DNA from: Deltaproteobacteria bacterium
GTDB lineage: Bacteria > Desulfobacterota > DAOWNY01
Direction: 5' to 3'
Assembly (NCBI GenBank): GCA_030642325.1
Contig: DAOWNY010000022.1
Coordinates: forward strand, 1 to 13,180
Length of the DNA: 13,180 nt
Part shown: positions 1 to 6,834 of the stretch, piece by piece
Layout: every line of letters starts with the position of its first letter
Numbering within the stretch: the first letter of the stretch is position 1
Notes under the pieces: generated by a model
Database searches by the model: none
What the model was told of the DNA's origin: nothing
The model's input: the letters and a program-made list of their open reading frames with translations, nothing else
Program-made: the position numbers and the translations under genes

Positions 1-84
1 AAATGATCACAGGATGTTTTGCTATTACAAATTTTCACCCATTGGGTGTTATTTCAAGCTTCCGTAATACCTCGGTTTTATAAA

Positions 85-120
85 AGCTGAACGCTTTTGA
101 GCTGACAGCTGATCGCTCAA
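85..120. repeat. Degenerate heptamer repeat tract (AGCTGAN / CGCTNNN type)
   Basis: The tract reads as consecutive near-heptamers: AGCTGAA, CGCTTTTG (one base longer), AGCTGAC, AGCTGAT, CGCTCAA. No reading frame or RNA gene explains it. Short heptamer arrays of this kind occur in intergenic DNA of some Desulfobacterota and related genomes (general recollection, not searched). It lies in the gene-free stretch before cheR, and its function is unknown. Confidence 0.45.
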
Positions 121-131
121 TTTAGGTAATG

Positions 132-167
132 GTCAACTGTCTGCAAACCGTAAACTGTCTGTGAATG
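132..167. repeat. Imperfect 18-bp tandem repeat (two copies)
   Basis: Positions 132-149 (GTCAACTGTCTGCAAACC) and 150-167 (GTAAACTGTCTGTGAATG) match at 13 of 18 bases and abut directly. The GTNAAC(T/C) words resemble the GTGAACC/GTAAACT words at 2902-2929, so the two intergenic regions seem to share a repeat vocabulary. No coding potential is seen here. Confidence 0.4.
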
Positions 168-188
168 GATGTGTTTACTTAGGGAAAT

Positions 189-219
189 TGTAGGGGCGGG
201 TTTGGGACCCGCCCCTACA
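189..219. repeat. Perfect 13-bp inverted repeat (GC-rich hairpin)
   Basis: The left arm TGTAGGGGCGGGT (189-201) and right arm ACCCGCCCCTACA (207-219) are exact reverse complements around a 5-base loop, TTGGG. The rightward side lacks a T-run, so an intrinsic terminator for a + strand transcript is unlikely. The compact GC-rich dyad in AT-richer flanks looks like a dispersed palindromic (REP-type) element. It ends 37 bp before the cheR ATG, so if transcribed it would form a strong hairpin in the cheR leader. A regulatory role is only possible, not shown. Confidence 0.65.
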
Positions 220-256
220 GGTAAAACGAGATCATTTTCTGAAATGGTATAAATTG

Positions 257-1096
257 ATGGTTAAAATTACTCCTGATGAAATTAAGCTTATCTCAAAATA
301 TGTGTTAAATGTCTCCGGAATTTCACTTTCCCAGAGCAAGGCATATCTGATTGAAACAAGGCTGGGACCGATCCTGGGAGAATACGGCCTTTCTTCTTAT
401 GGCGAATTATACCATAAGGCGAAAACTGACATAAAAAAGGTCATTGAGAAGAAAATTATTGATGCCATTTCTACAAATGAGACCTTGTTTTTTCGTGATT
501 CCGGGCCTTTTGAACTGTTGCAGCACAAAATATTGCCCGATCTGATTGACCGGAGAAGTTCCAAATCCGGCAGTCTTTTACCCGTTTCAATCAGGATCTG
601 GAGCGCGGCCTGCTCCACCGGACAAGAAGTTTACAGTATGGCAATTGTCTTAAAAGAACTCCTTCCTGATCTAAAAAAATACAATATTAAATTGATGGGA
701 ACCGATATATCCGATGCTGCCGTTGCTAAGGCCAGTTATGGCCAATACAATAAATTTGAAATAGAGCGGGGGCTTCCCCGTGATAAGCTGCAGAAATATT
801 TTAAATCCAACGGGAATGGCTGGAAGATCCGGGATGATATCAGGGCCATGGCTACGTTTAAAAAGCTGAATCTTATGCTCCCCTTTGCCGGGTTGGGAAA
901 GTTTGATATTGTCCTTTGCCGGAATGTGGTGATCTATTTCAGCGCGGAGGACAAAAAAAAAGTTTTTAACAAGATTGTCAATATCCTGGAACCGGATGGA
1001 TTTTTGATTTTAGGCTCCACCGAATCCATGGCAGGGGTCTGTAGCCGGTTTGTCCCCAGGCGGTATCTGAAATCGGTATTTTATCAGTTACAATGA
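257..1096 (+). CDS. cheR: CheR-type chemoreceptor glutamate methyltransferase
   Basis: Transfers methyl groups from S-adenosylmethionine to glutamates on methyl-accepting chemotaxis proteins, setting receptor adaptation; cytoplasmic. The 279-aa product has the usual minimal CheR layout: an N-terminal helical domain (about residues 1-80), with ISTNETLFFRD at 72-82 matching the conserved T-N-x-T-x-FFR segment, and a Rossmann methyltransferase domain. In that domain, WSAACSTGQE (from W115) is the SAM-binding loop, GTDIS follows, and DIVLCRNVVIYF (from D217) carries the RN-IYF motif. No TPR or other tail is present. The likely start is ATG 257; an in-frame TTG lies directly before it at 254. No clear Shine-Dalgarno sequence is visible. 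It is first in the cluster, 68 bp before the HEAT-receiver gene; its likely substrate is the MCP at 4732-6834. No cheB partner is seen in the window. Confidence 0.95.
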   Translation: MVKITPDEIKLISKYVLNVSGISLSQSKAYLIETRLGPILGEYGLSSYGELYHKAKTDIKKVIEKKIIDAISTNETLFFRDSGPFELLQHKILPDLIDRRSSKSGSLLPVSIRIWSAACSTGQEVYSMAIVLKELLPDLKKYNIKLMGTDISDAAVAKASYGQYNKFEIERGLPRDKLQKYFKSNGNGWKIRDDIRAMATFKKLNLMLPFAGLGKFDIVLCRNVVIYFSAEDKKKVFNKIVNILEPDGFLILGSTESMAGVCSRFVPRRYLKSVFYQLQ

Positions 1097-1164
1097 AAAC
1101 GGCAGGAGCCCATAGATTCGGACCAAGCAGACTCTTTTTTTAAATATTTTTTAAGGAGGAATTT

Positions 1165-2796
1165 ATGCCGGCAGTGAGCCATAAACATTTTATTGACGAG
1201 TTGAAATTTACCCTGTCCGATTCCGACTTAATTAAAGCCAAGGCGCTCCTCCAGTACTTTAAGGATGTAGATCCGAAGATACAGGATCAGGCCCTTTGTG
1301 AACTGAGCAAAGCCGATGAGGAGATAGCTTTTCACCTGTTGGGATATCTGGCGGGAAAAAGGATCAAGGAGAAGCAGGTGAAGGACAAACTCTATTTACT
1401 TCTCCTGGATAAATCATTCGGCCGGTCGGACAGGATTATGGAATGGCTCGGCAGTGAAAATTATCTGGATAAGACCGTTTTTATTAAGATCGCTGGAGAC
1501 CTCCAGCTGGAAGAGGCGGTTCCCCGGTTATTGGAAATGATCAGCCAATCAGACGATAAAGAGGTTCTTCTGGCCATCATAAATGCCCTGGGGGTAATCG
1601 GTTCGGTAGCGGCAGTTCCCCCGCTTGCTGATTTTCTCTATACTGATGACCCGGAATTGACGCCAGCGGCTGTTTCAGCCCTCTCCAAAACCGGGGGGTC
1701 CACGGCAGTTAAGCGGTTGTCCGAGGCCCTGGGGAGGGACGGAGAAATCGACATAATCATCTTGGACGCGCTGGCCGCTATTCAGGATCAGCTTGCCTTA
1801 AGAAAGATTAATGAGATGCTCATGTCCCATTTTGCCAGGATCAGAAACCGGGCCAAGGACCACCTCAGCAAAATAGGGACAAAAACGGTGCCCATTCTGG
1901 TGGAGAATTTAAAGGAGAGGGATCCCGACCTTCTGATCCACTCTTTAAATATTTTAGGTTTGATCGGTGATGAAAGTGCAGCGCCGGCTGTTCGAAAGAT
2001 GCTGAATGACGATCATCCAGATTCCAATGTGAGGTTCGCTGCTTACGAGGCCCTGGGACTTATCCCCTCTTCCAGATCGGCAATCCGGCTGGCCAACGGT
2101 CTTAATGATCCGGAGGAGCAGGTTCGTCTGGCCGCGGCTCGGGCCATTGACCGAAATCTTTCCGATGTCCTTCTTTCCGGAATAAAAAACCTCCTTACCA
2201 ACGGTGATTATGGGGCACAAAATCTGGTGGTGACCCTTTTAAACGCCGAGGCTGATAATATTTTCAATAAGCTTATTGACTGGGAATTGTTTCAGGGACA
2301 GGTAGTCGATTATCTCCCTAAAAAAGCCCATCCCCAGATCAGGGACCATTTTCTGGCCATTCTGAAAAAAAGAAAGAAAGATTCTCTGGCCCAATTGATC
2401 GCCGGGGGAAAAGACCGGGGAAGAGAGAAAGGCCTGATGATTTATGCGGTAGACGACTCCAGGATGATGCTGAATATTTATATGAAAAAACTGAGTCAGT
2501 TGGACTATGAGTCAGCTACCTTTCAATTTCCGGACCGGGCGCTTAAGGCCGTCAAGGAAAAGAAGCCGGATCTGGTGATAACCGACCTCAATATGCCGGA
2601 GATAAACGGTTTACAGTTAACCGAGCAGATCAGGCAATGGTATGATTCAAGCAAGTTACCCATTATTATGATTACTACTCAAAACGACCTTCAGGATATG
2701 GAGACGGCACATAAAGTGGGAGTTGATGTGATCTTGAAAAAACCCTTTGAAGACAAGGAATTGGCCGAAACCATCCGGACACTCACGGGAACCTGA
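1165..2796 (+). CDS. HEAT-repeat protein with C-terminal receiver (REC) domain
   Basis: A 543-aa soluble protein without signal peptide or membrane segment. After an N-terminal helical region (about 1-105), residues about 110-380 form PBS-lyase-type HEAT repeats, recognisable from recurring blocks such as AVPRLLEMI...NALGVIG, AVPPLADFL...SALSKTG, and AAPAVRKML...YEALGLI. A CheY-like receiver follows at about 423-541: acidic pair D430/D431, phosphoacceptor D474 in ITDLNMP, T504/T505, and a KKPF lysine. HEAT solenoids bind proteins, so phosphorylation by the local CheA probably switches a protein-protein interaction rather than transcription; this is inference. The start is firm: AAGGAGG at 1153-1159 is well spaced from ATG 1165. 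A HEAT scaffold joined to a receiver is not part of the classical chemotaxis set and makes this the leading candidate for a cluster-specific output. Confidence 0.9.
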   Translation: MPAVSHKHFIDELKFTLSDSDLIKAKALLQYFKDVDPKIQDQALCELSKADEEIAFHLLGYLAGKRIKEKQVKDKLYLLLLDKSFGRSDRIMEWLGSENYLDKTVFIKIAGDLQLEEAVPRLLEMISQSDDKEVLLAIINALGVIGSVAAVPPLADFLYTDDPELTPAAVSALSKTGGSTAVKRLSEALGRDGEIDIIILDALAAIQDQLALRKINEMLMSHFARIRNRAKDHLSKIGTKTVPILVENLKERDPDLLIHSLNILGLIGDESAAPAVRKMLNDDHPDSNVRFAAYEALGLIPSSRSAIRLANGLNDPEEQVRLAAARAIDRNLSDVLLSGIKNLLTNGDYGAQNLVVTLLNAEADNIFNKLIDWELFQGQVVDYLPKKAHPQIRDHFLAILKKRKKDSLAQLIAGGKDRGREKGLMIYAVDDSRMMLNIYMKKLSQLDYESATFQFPDRALKAVKEKKPDLVITDLNMPEINGLQLTEQIRQWYDSSKLPIIMITTQNDLQDMETAHKVGVDVILKKPFEDKELAETIRTLTGT

Positions 2797-2961
2797 ATTT
2801 GGCTAATGTCTCGGTAGGTTGACTATCTTTGATCATAACCGTTCACGGTTTAAGTTTTTGATTAAAATGCCTGAGGCGCTGCATAATTTAACAAAAAAAT
2901 AGTGAACCGTAAACTGGTAACCGTGAACGGTCATCTTTGATCAATAACAGGGGAGGTTTTA
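2797..2961. other. Intergenic spacer between HEAT-REC and REC genes
   Basis: This 165-bp gap is the largest between genes inside the cluster. It contains the repeat unit described separately (2825-2943) and, at its end, the ribosome binding site GGGGAGG (2950-2956) for the next gene. No ORF, no clear promoter and no T-tailed terminator were recognised. The AT-rich middle (about 2851-2901) shows nothing identifiable. Confidence 0.6.
2825..2943. repeat. MITE-like unit: 13-bp inverted repeats inside 11-bp direct repeats
   Basis: ACCGTTCACGGTT (2838-2850) and AACCGTGAACGGT (2919-2931) are exact reverse complements. They are bracketed by a perfect 11-bp direct repeat ATCTTTGATCA at 2825-2835 and 2933-2943, leaving two bases and one base between direct repeat and arm. 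This is the architecture of a small non-autonomous transposable element (about 97 bp) with a target-site duplication. The alternative is a pair of operators, because each arm is itself a dyad ACCGT-NN-ACGGT. The right end also reads as heptamers (GTGAACC, GTAAACT, GGTAACC, GTGAACG at 2902-2929). No coding capacity is present. The geometry is certain; the interpretation is open. Confidence 0.55.
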
Positions 2962-3528
2962 ATGAATACTCTGAAAATTCTGGCGGTTGACGATGATCCG
3001 GTTACACGTAAACTGATAAAAATCCGCCTGGGCAAGGGAAACTATCAGGTTACCACCGCCAGTGACGGGGTGGATGCGGTAAGAAAAATCTCGGAATTAT
3101 ATTTTGATGTGGTGCTTACCGATCTGATGATGCCCGGGGGGATTGATGGTATCGGGGTATTGGAGGCCGTTAAAAAAAGGTGGAATCAGACTGAGGTGAT
3201 ACTGATGACTGCCTTTGCCACCGTGGAAACCGCCGTCAAAGCGATGCAGGCAGGGGCAGCCGACTACCTCAAGAAGCCGATTAATTTCGATGAGTTGATT
3301 GTCAGGCTGAATAAGATTGTTACATTAAAATCGCTGGCAAAGGATGCCGGTGATCTGCGCGAGGCCATGGACATTACCGAAAAGAATGCCGCTTCCACCA
3401 TCCAGGATTTAGAGAAGTCAGTGTTTCAATTGCAAGATAAACTTGCTTTGGCCAGAGGGATATTGTCGGAGAAAGGGATTGACTCAAGGCGGAGTATCAG
3501 GCGCACCCTTGAGGTTTTATCTCCCTGA
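2962..3528 (+). CDS. Response regulator: receiver domain plus C-terminal coiled coil
   Basis: A 188-aa cytoplasmic response regulator. The receiver spans about residues 4-122: acidic cluster D10-D12, phosphoacceptor D54 in VLTDLMMPGG, T83 in LMTAF, and K105 in YLKKP. The sequence from the phosphoacceptor to the TAFATVETAVKAMQAGAADYLKKP stretch resembles NtrC-family receivers, but no AAA+ or DNA-binding domain follows. Instead residues about 128-175 (AKDAGDLREAMDITEK...QDLEKSVFQLQDKLALAR) look like an amphipathic coiled coil that could dimerise or dock on a partner. It may act as a CheY-like output or phosphate sink for the CheA at 6815-9067 (inferred from context). The start is supported by GGGGAGG at 2950-2956. 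Confidence 0.92.
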   Translation: MNTLKILAVDDDPVTRKLIKIRLGKGNYQVTTASDGVDAVRKISELYFDVVLTDLMMPGGIDGIGVLEAVKKRWNQTEVILMTAFATVETAVKAMQAGAADYLKKPINFDELIVRLNKIVTLKSLAKDAGDLREAMDITEKNAASTIQDLEKSVFQLQDKLALARGILSEKGIDSRRSIRRTLEVLSP

Positions 3529-3576
3529 TTCTTTGGGGGAAGATATCCAAAAAATGATTTAAAAAACGGATGAATC

Positions 3577-3584
3577 AAGAGGAG
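3577..3584 (+). promoter_or_regulatory. Ribosome binding site deciding the CheW start
   Basis: AAGAGGAG lies 8 bases before GTG 3593 but only 2 bases before the in-frame TTG at 3587. Normal Shine-Dalgarno spacing therefore favours GTG 3593 as the start. Confidence 0.6.
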
Positions 3585-3592
3585 ACTTGAAG

Positions 3593-4708
3593 GTGGCGTC
3601 TTCATCCCTTCCCCTGCCGGGCAGGATAACGGAAAGTATATTAATCATCCGTCTGGGTGTAAAACGAATCGGTCTGGATATCCGCCGGATTGAGGAGATG
3701 TTGCCCATGGTGGAACCGTCTCCCCTGGTTGATGCCCCCGGTTTCATAGCGGGAGCAATCAATGTAAGAGGAGAGATTATCCGCCTGGTGAAACTGGGAG
3801 TGCTGCTGGGGTTGCCTTCCCGGCCGGTTGATCCGGATATGTTTATCATTATCGGTAAAGTCGGTGAAGTTAAGATGGGATTTGTGGTGGATGGCATCGA
3901 AAGGCTGGTGCATGTCGATCCTGAAAAAACCGCTGGATCAGGTGATGTTAATAACGTATCTTCCCAGGGGTTTTCAAGGGGTCTGGTAAAAATTGAGGGG
4001 GAACCGGTGGAAGTAATTGATTTTAGTTCCCTGCCAAAGATCCGGGAGATGGGGAATGGAAAAGAAAGAGGAGATGATCGTCCCCCATTTTTTCAGGAAA
4101 ATTTTTGTCCGCCGGGGCAGATGAATACTTTAGATAAAACCGGTGATGAAAAAAAAGCTGCCGCCTTATCACATAAGGATGAAAAGGCGTTTAGGATTTT
4201 ACAAAAAAGGGCCAAAGATCTTTTGCAGGGTGCGGCAGAGGAGACGGAAGAGCAGGAAAGATGGCTGCTGTTTCTCTTGGAAGGAAATAAATATATTTTT
4301 CCGGGGGAATTCATCGATGAAGTAACCCGCCCCGGTAACATAAGGAGATTTCCCGGTCTGCCTGATTACGTGGAAGGGGTAATAAATTTGCGGGGGGAAA
4401 TTATTCCCGTCATCGGTACTAAAAAGTTTTTGGGGATGAGGGGAAAAACCGATTCAAAACGCCCGGAAGAGAAAGCAATTGTGGTGCTGAAAGAGCGGGG
4501 ATCAAGGTGGGGATTTCTGGTGGACGGGGTGATCAAAAATATGGATATTGCTTTAAAAAAGGTTCAGACACCGCCCATAGTCTCCGCCCCCTTCAGTGCC
4601 CGGTATATCATGGGGCAAATAGCGATGGAAGACGGGGTGGCAGTGATCCTCAATGCCGGGATGATGATAAAAGAGGGTGAGGCGGGAATCAGACATAAGG
4701 ATGATTAG
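3593..4708 (+). CDS. cheW: Tandem CheW (CheW-CheW) chemosensory adaptor
   Basis: Couples chemoreceptors to CheA kinase in the array; cytoplasmic. The 371-aa protein is more than twice the usual CheW length (about 150-170) because it has two CheW domains. Domain 1 (about 13-145) holds IIRLGVKRIGLDIRRIEEML, then GFIAGAINVRGEIIRLV and MGFVVDGIERLVHV. A charged linker of about 75 residues (rich in E, K and D) leads to domain 2 (about 222-365), with LLFLLEGNKYIFPGEFIDEV, then GLPDYVEGVINLRGEIIPVI and WGFLVDGVIKNM. The I-N-(V/L)-R-G-E-I-I signature is intact in both. Start GTG 3593 is chosen from the ribosome binding site spacing; TTG 3587 would add two residues. It lies 23 bp before the MCP and 58-64 bp after the REC gene, so probably one transcript. 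Two CheW folds in one chain could crosslink receptor and kinase units. Confidence 0.93.
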   Translation: MASSSLPLPGRITESILIIRLGVKRIGLDIRRIEEMLPMVEPSPLVDAPGFIAGAINVRGEIIRLVKLGVLLGLPSRPVDPDMFIIIGKVGEVKMGFVVDGIERLVHVDPEKTAGSGDVNNVSSQGFSRGLVKIEGEPVEVIDFSSLPKIREMGNGKERGDDRPPFFQENFCPPGQMNTLDKTGDEKKAAALSHKDEKAFRILQKRAKDLLQGAAEETEEQERWLLFLLEGNKYIFPGEFIDEVTRPGNIRRFPGLPDYVEGVINLRGEIIPVIGTKKFLGMRGKTDSKRPEEKAIVVLKERGSRWGFLVDGVIKNMDIALKKVQTPPIVSAPFSARYIMGQIAMEDGVAVILNAGMMIKEGEAGIRHKDD

Positions 4709-4731
4709 TTGCGAAACCGGGGAGGAAGAGG

Positions 4732-6834
4732 ATGAATATTAAATTAAGAACTAAGGCTATAATCTGGGGTATGATGATCCTGGTTTTATACATGTTTGTT
4801 TCAACCCTCATCACATCTTTGGTAATAAGGAATCAGAACCGGGAGGGGGCCATCCGGTATTTACAGCAGTCGTTTATCATTATAGGGGACTACATCAAAA
4901 ACCGGCAGGCAGCATTATTGGAACATGACAGGCGAATTGCCGGCCTGGAATGGATTGGGAATGAGATTCGGTTTTTTTCCGAATCAAAATCGAGCGGCGA
5001 CGCCGATAACATGATGGAACATATGATCAGAGAATCATCGCGGGCGCTGTTTGATACAGTTTTGATGCAGGATTTATCGCAGTTGGCCCTGTACGATAAG
5101 GACGGGGATCTCTTCTGCTTTTTTATTTTCGGAGAGGATGAAGTTACAGCGGGACATGTCTATAAGATGCCCGGTCGTCTTGGCTATAAGATGACGAAAG
5201 TTAAGAGGGGGGCGGAGATCCCTGAAGACGGCTGGCAGCCGGTTGATCACCTGGAGGGGGTTGAGATGCATTACAAAGGTGTAATTCCCGCCGGGGAATC
5301 GGCTGGTTTAAGAACGATGGATCAACAAATCGAAATGGTTTCGCTGGTACCCATCTTATCCGGTCAGGAGGTAATTGAGAATGGTGGAGTAGTCGTTAAT
5401 ACGGAACAGGTGGGATTTATCATGATGACCAGGGTGATCGACCATTTGTTCATTGCGAGACTTGACGTCTTAACGGGGACCCGGGTTAACCTGTTAGTGG
5501 ACGATCAATTCGCAATCGGCACGGAAAAGGGATATAAAACCATGGATCCCCATCTCGCAGAAAAATTGATAAAGCGAATTGATGATAAATCGCCGGCAAT
5601 GGGGGAACCGGTGATTGCAGATTCGGTTCACGGAGGCGAAGAATTTTTTGAGGGAGTTTTACCCCTTTACAGTAGCGGAAAAAAGATCGGGTCTATTGTA
5701 AGTCTATATTCCAAGGAGATATTCCGGAAAAATACCCTCCAGATGATAGAGATTTTAATTCTGGTATCCCTGGCCTGTCTGATTTTTATTATGCTGCCCG
5801 CGAGCCTGGTTTTTTCCTGCTATCTAAATAAATTGACCAAAAATATTTTGAATATTTTTGAAAAACTTGCAGAGGGAAATTTAAGGGAAAGAATGAACAT
5901 ATTATCCGGGGATGAACTGGGGTTAATGGCAAAGGCATACAATGCCACCATTGACGAGGTGGCCAAATTGATAAAAAAGATTAAGGGGAGCATCGAGATC
6001 ATCAGGAAGTCATCATCCGAAATCGAGGCGTCGGCAACCACCCAATCGGCGGCAGCCACCCAGCAGGCATCATCAATCCATGGAATAAGCTCCACCATGC
6101 GGCAGATTGCAGACTCATCAAAAGAGATGGCAAAGAATGTGGCCCTGGTGGTAGGCTCTTCCCAAAATACCCTGGGCAGTTCCATCAAGGCCAATGAGGT
6201 AATGGAGAATTCGCTGGGTGGGATGGAGGAGATTAAGAAAAGCGCCCGCCTGACGTCAAGCAAGATCCTCAGCCTGGGTGAAAAGTCTCGGGCGATCGGT
6301 GATATTGTGGAGATCATCAAGGATGTGACCAGCCAGACTAATTTGCTCGCCCTCAATGCCTCCATCGAGGCCACTAAGGCAGGGGAGGCAGGCAAGGGAT
6401 TTTCTATCGTGGCGGAGGAGATCAGAAGACTGGCCGAGAATACCGCCGAATCCACAAAAGAGATCAAGGATATTGTGCTTGAGATTCAAAATGCGGTTAA
6501 CGGAGCGGTTATAGCCACTGAAGAAGAGACCAAAAGGATAGAAAAAGGGGTAAACCTGGCGATTGATGCCAAGGCGATGCTGGAGGATATCAACAAGGCC
6601 ACCAGGGAAGCAACCGGGACCGCCGAGCAGATCGGCGAATCGATCAGGCACCAGGACATGGCCACACAGGATGTTTTCCAGTCGGTAAGCAGTATCGCAG
6701 AAGGGGTTAAGCAGGGTGCCGAAGAGAATACCCGAATAACAAAATCGTTGGTCTTTCTGGCAAAAATTTCCAAGACCCTCGACGAGTCCATCGGTCAATT
6801 TAAACTGAACGGGGATGAAGAGGCTGATGGATAA
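4732..6834 (+). CDS. Methyl-accepting chemotaxis protein (transmembrane, HAMP)
   Basis: Chemoreceptor that senses an extracytoplasmic signal and regulates CheA. The 700-aa product has a first membrane helix (about 10-32), a large periplasmic region (about 33-335), a second membrane helix (about 338-363), a HAMP domain (about 364-416, with the DELG motif) and an MCP signalling domain. The hairpin tip, from Q535, reads QTNLLALNASIEATKAGEAG, followed by KGFSIVAEEIRRLAENTAEST, close to the conserved consensus. The sensor region (YDKDGDLFCFF...GFIMMTRVID) is consistent with a Cache-like PAS fold, but the family could not be assigned by eye and the ligand is unknown. No CheR-tethering pentapeptide is at the C-terminus. 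GGGGAGGA at 4719-4726 precedes ATG 4732. The 3' end overlaps the CheA start by 20 bp, indicating co-translation. Confidence 0.95.
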   Translation: MNIKLRTKAIIWGMMILVLYMFVSTLITSLVIRNQNREGAIRYLQQSFIIIGDYIKNRQAALLEHDRRIAGLEWIGNEIRFFSESKSSGDADNMMEHMIRESSRALFDTVLMQDLSQLALYDKDGDLFCFFIFGEDEVTAGHVYKMPGRLGYKMTKVKRGAEIPEDGWQPVDHLEGVEMHYKGVIPAGESAGLRTMDQQIEMVSLVPILSGQEVIENGGVVVNTEQVGFIMMTRVIDHLFIARLDVLTGTRVNLLVDDQFAIGTEKGYKTMDPHLAEKLIKRIDDKSPAMGEPVIADSVHGGEEFFEGVLPLYSSGKKIGSIVSLYSKEIFRKNTLQMIEILILVSLACLIFIMLPASLVFSCYLNKLTKNILNIFEKLAEGNLRERMNILSGDELGLMAKAYNATIDEVAKLIKKIKGSIEIIRKSSSEIEASATTQSAAATQQASSIHGISSTMRQIADSSKEMAKNVALVVGSSQNTLGSSIKANEVMENSLGGMEEIKKSARLTSSKILSLGEKSRAIGDIVEIIKDVTSQTNLLALNASIEATKAGEAGKGFSIVAEEIRRLAENTAESTKEIKDIVLEIQNAVNGAVIATEEETKRIEKGVNLAIDAKAMLEDINKATREATGTAEQIGESIRHQDMATQDVFQSVSSIAEGVKQGAEENTRITKSLVFLAKISKTLDESIGQFKLNGDEEADG

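Noticed and set aside
36..48. Small palindrome CACCCA-T-TGGGTG near the left edge
   Set aside because: Only 6-bp arms with a 1-base centre and no T-run; it may be an operator or chance, and there is no gene context to its left.
248..254. TATAAAT as a -10 promoter element for cheR
   Set aside because: It lies immediately before the ATG at 257, so transcription would start inside the gene, and no matching -35 element is found.
3570..3590. Tiny ORF ATG...TGA overlapping the CheW ribosome binding site
   Set aside because: It encodes six residues, has no ribosome binding site of its own and is probably chance.
5820..6467. 215-aa open frame on the minus strand inside the MCP gene
   Set aside because: The plus strand encodes a clear MCP HAMP and signalling domain; the antisense frame has a serine/isoleucine-rich composition typical of a reverse-strand shadow.
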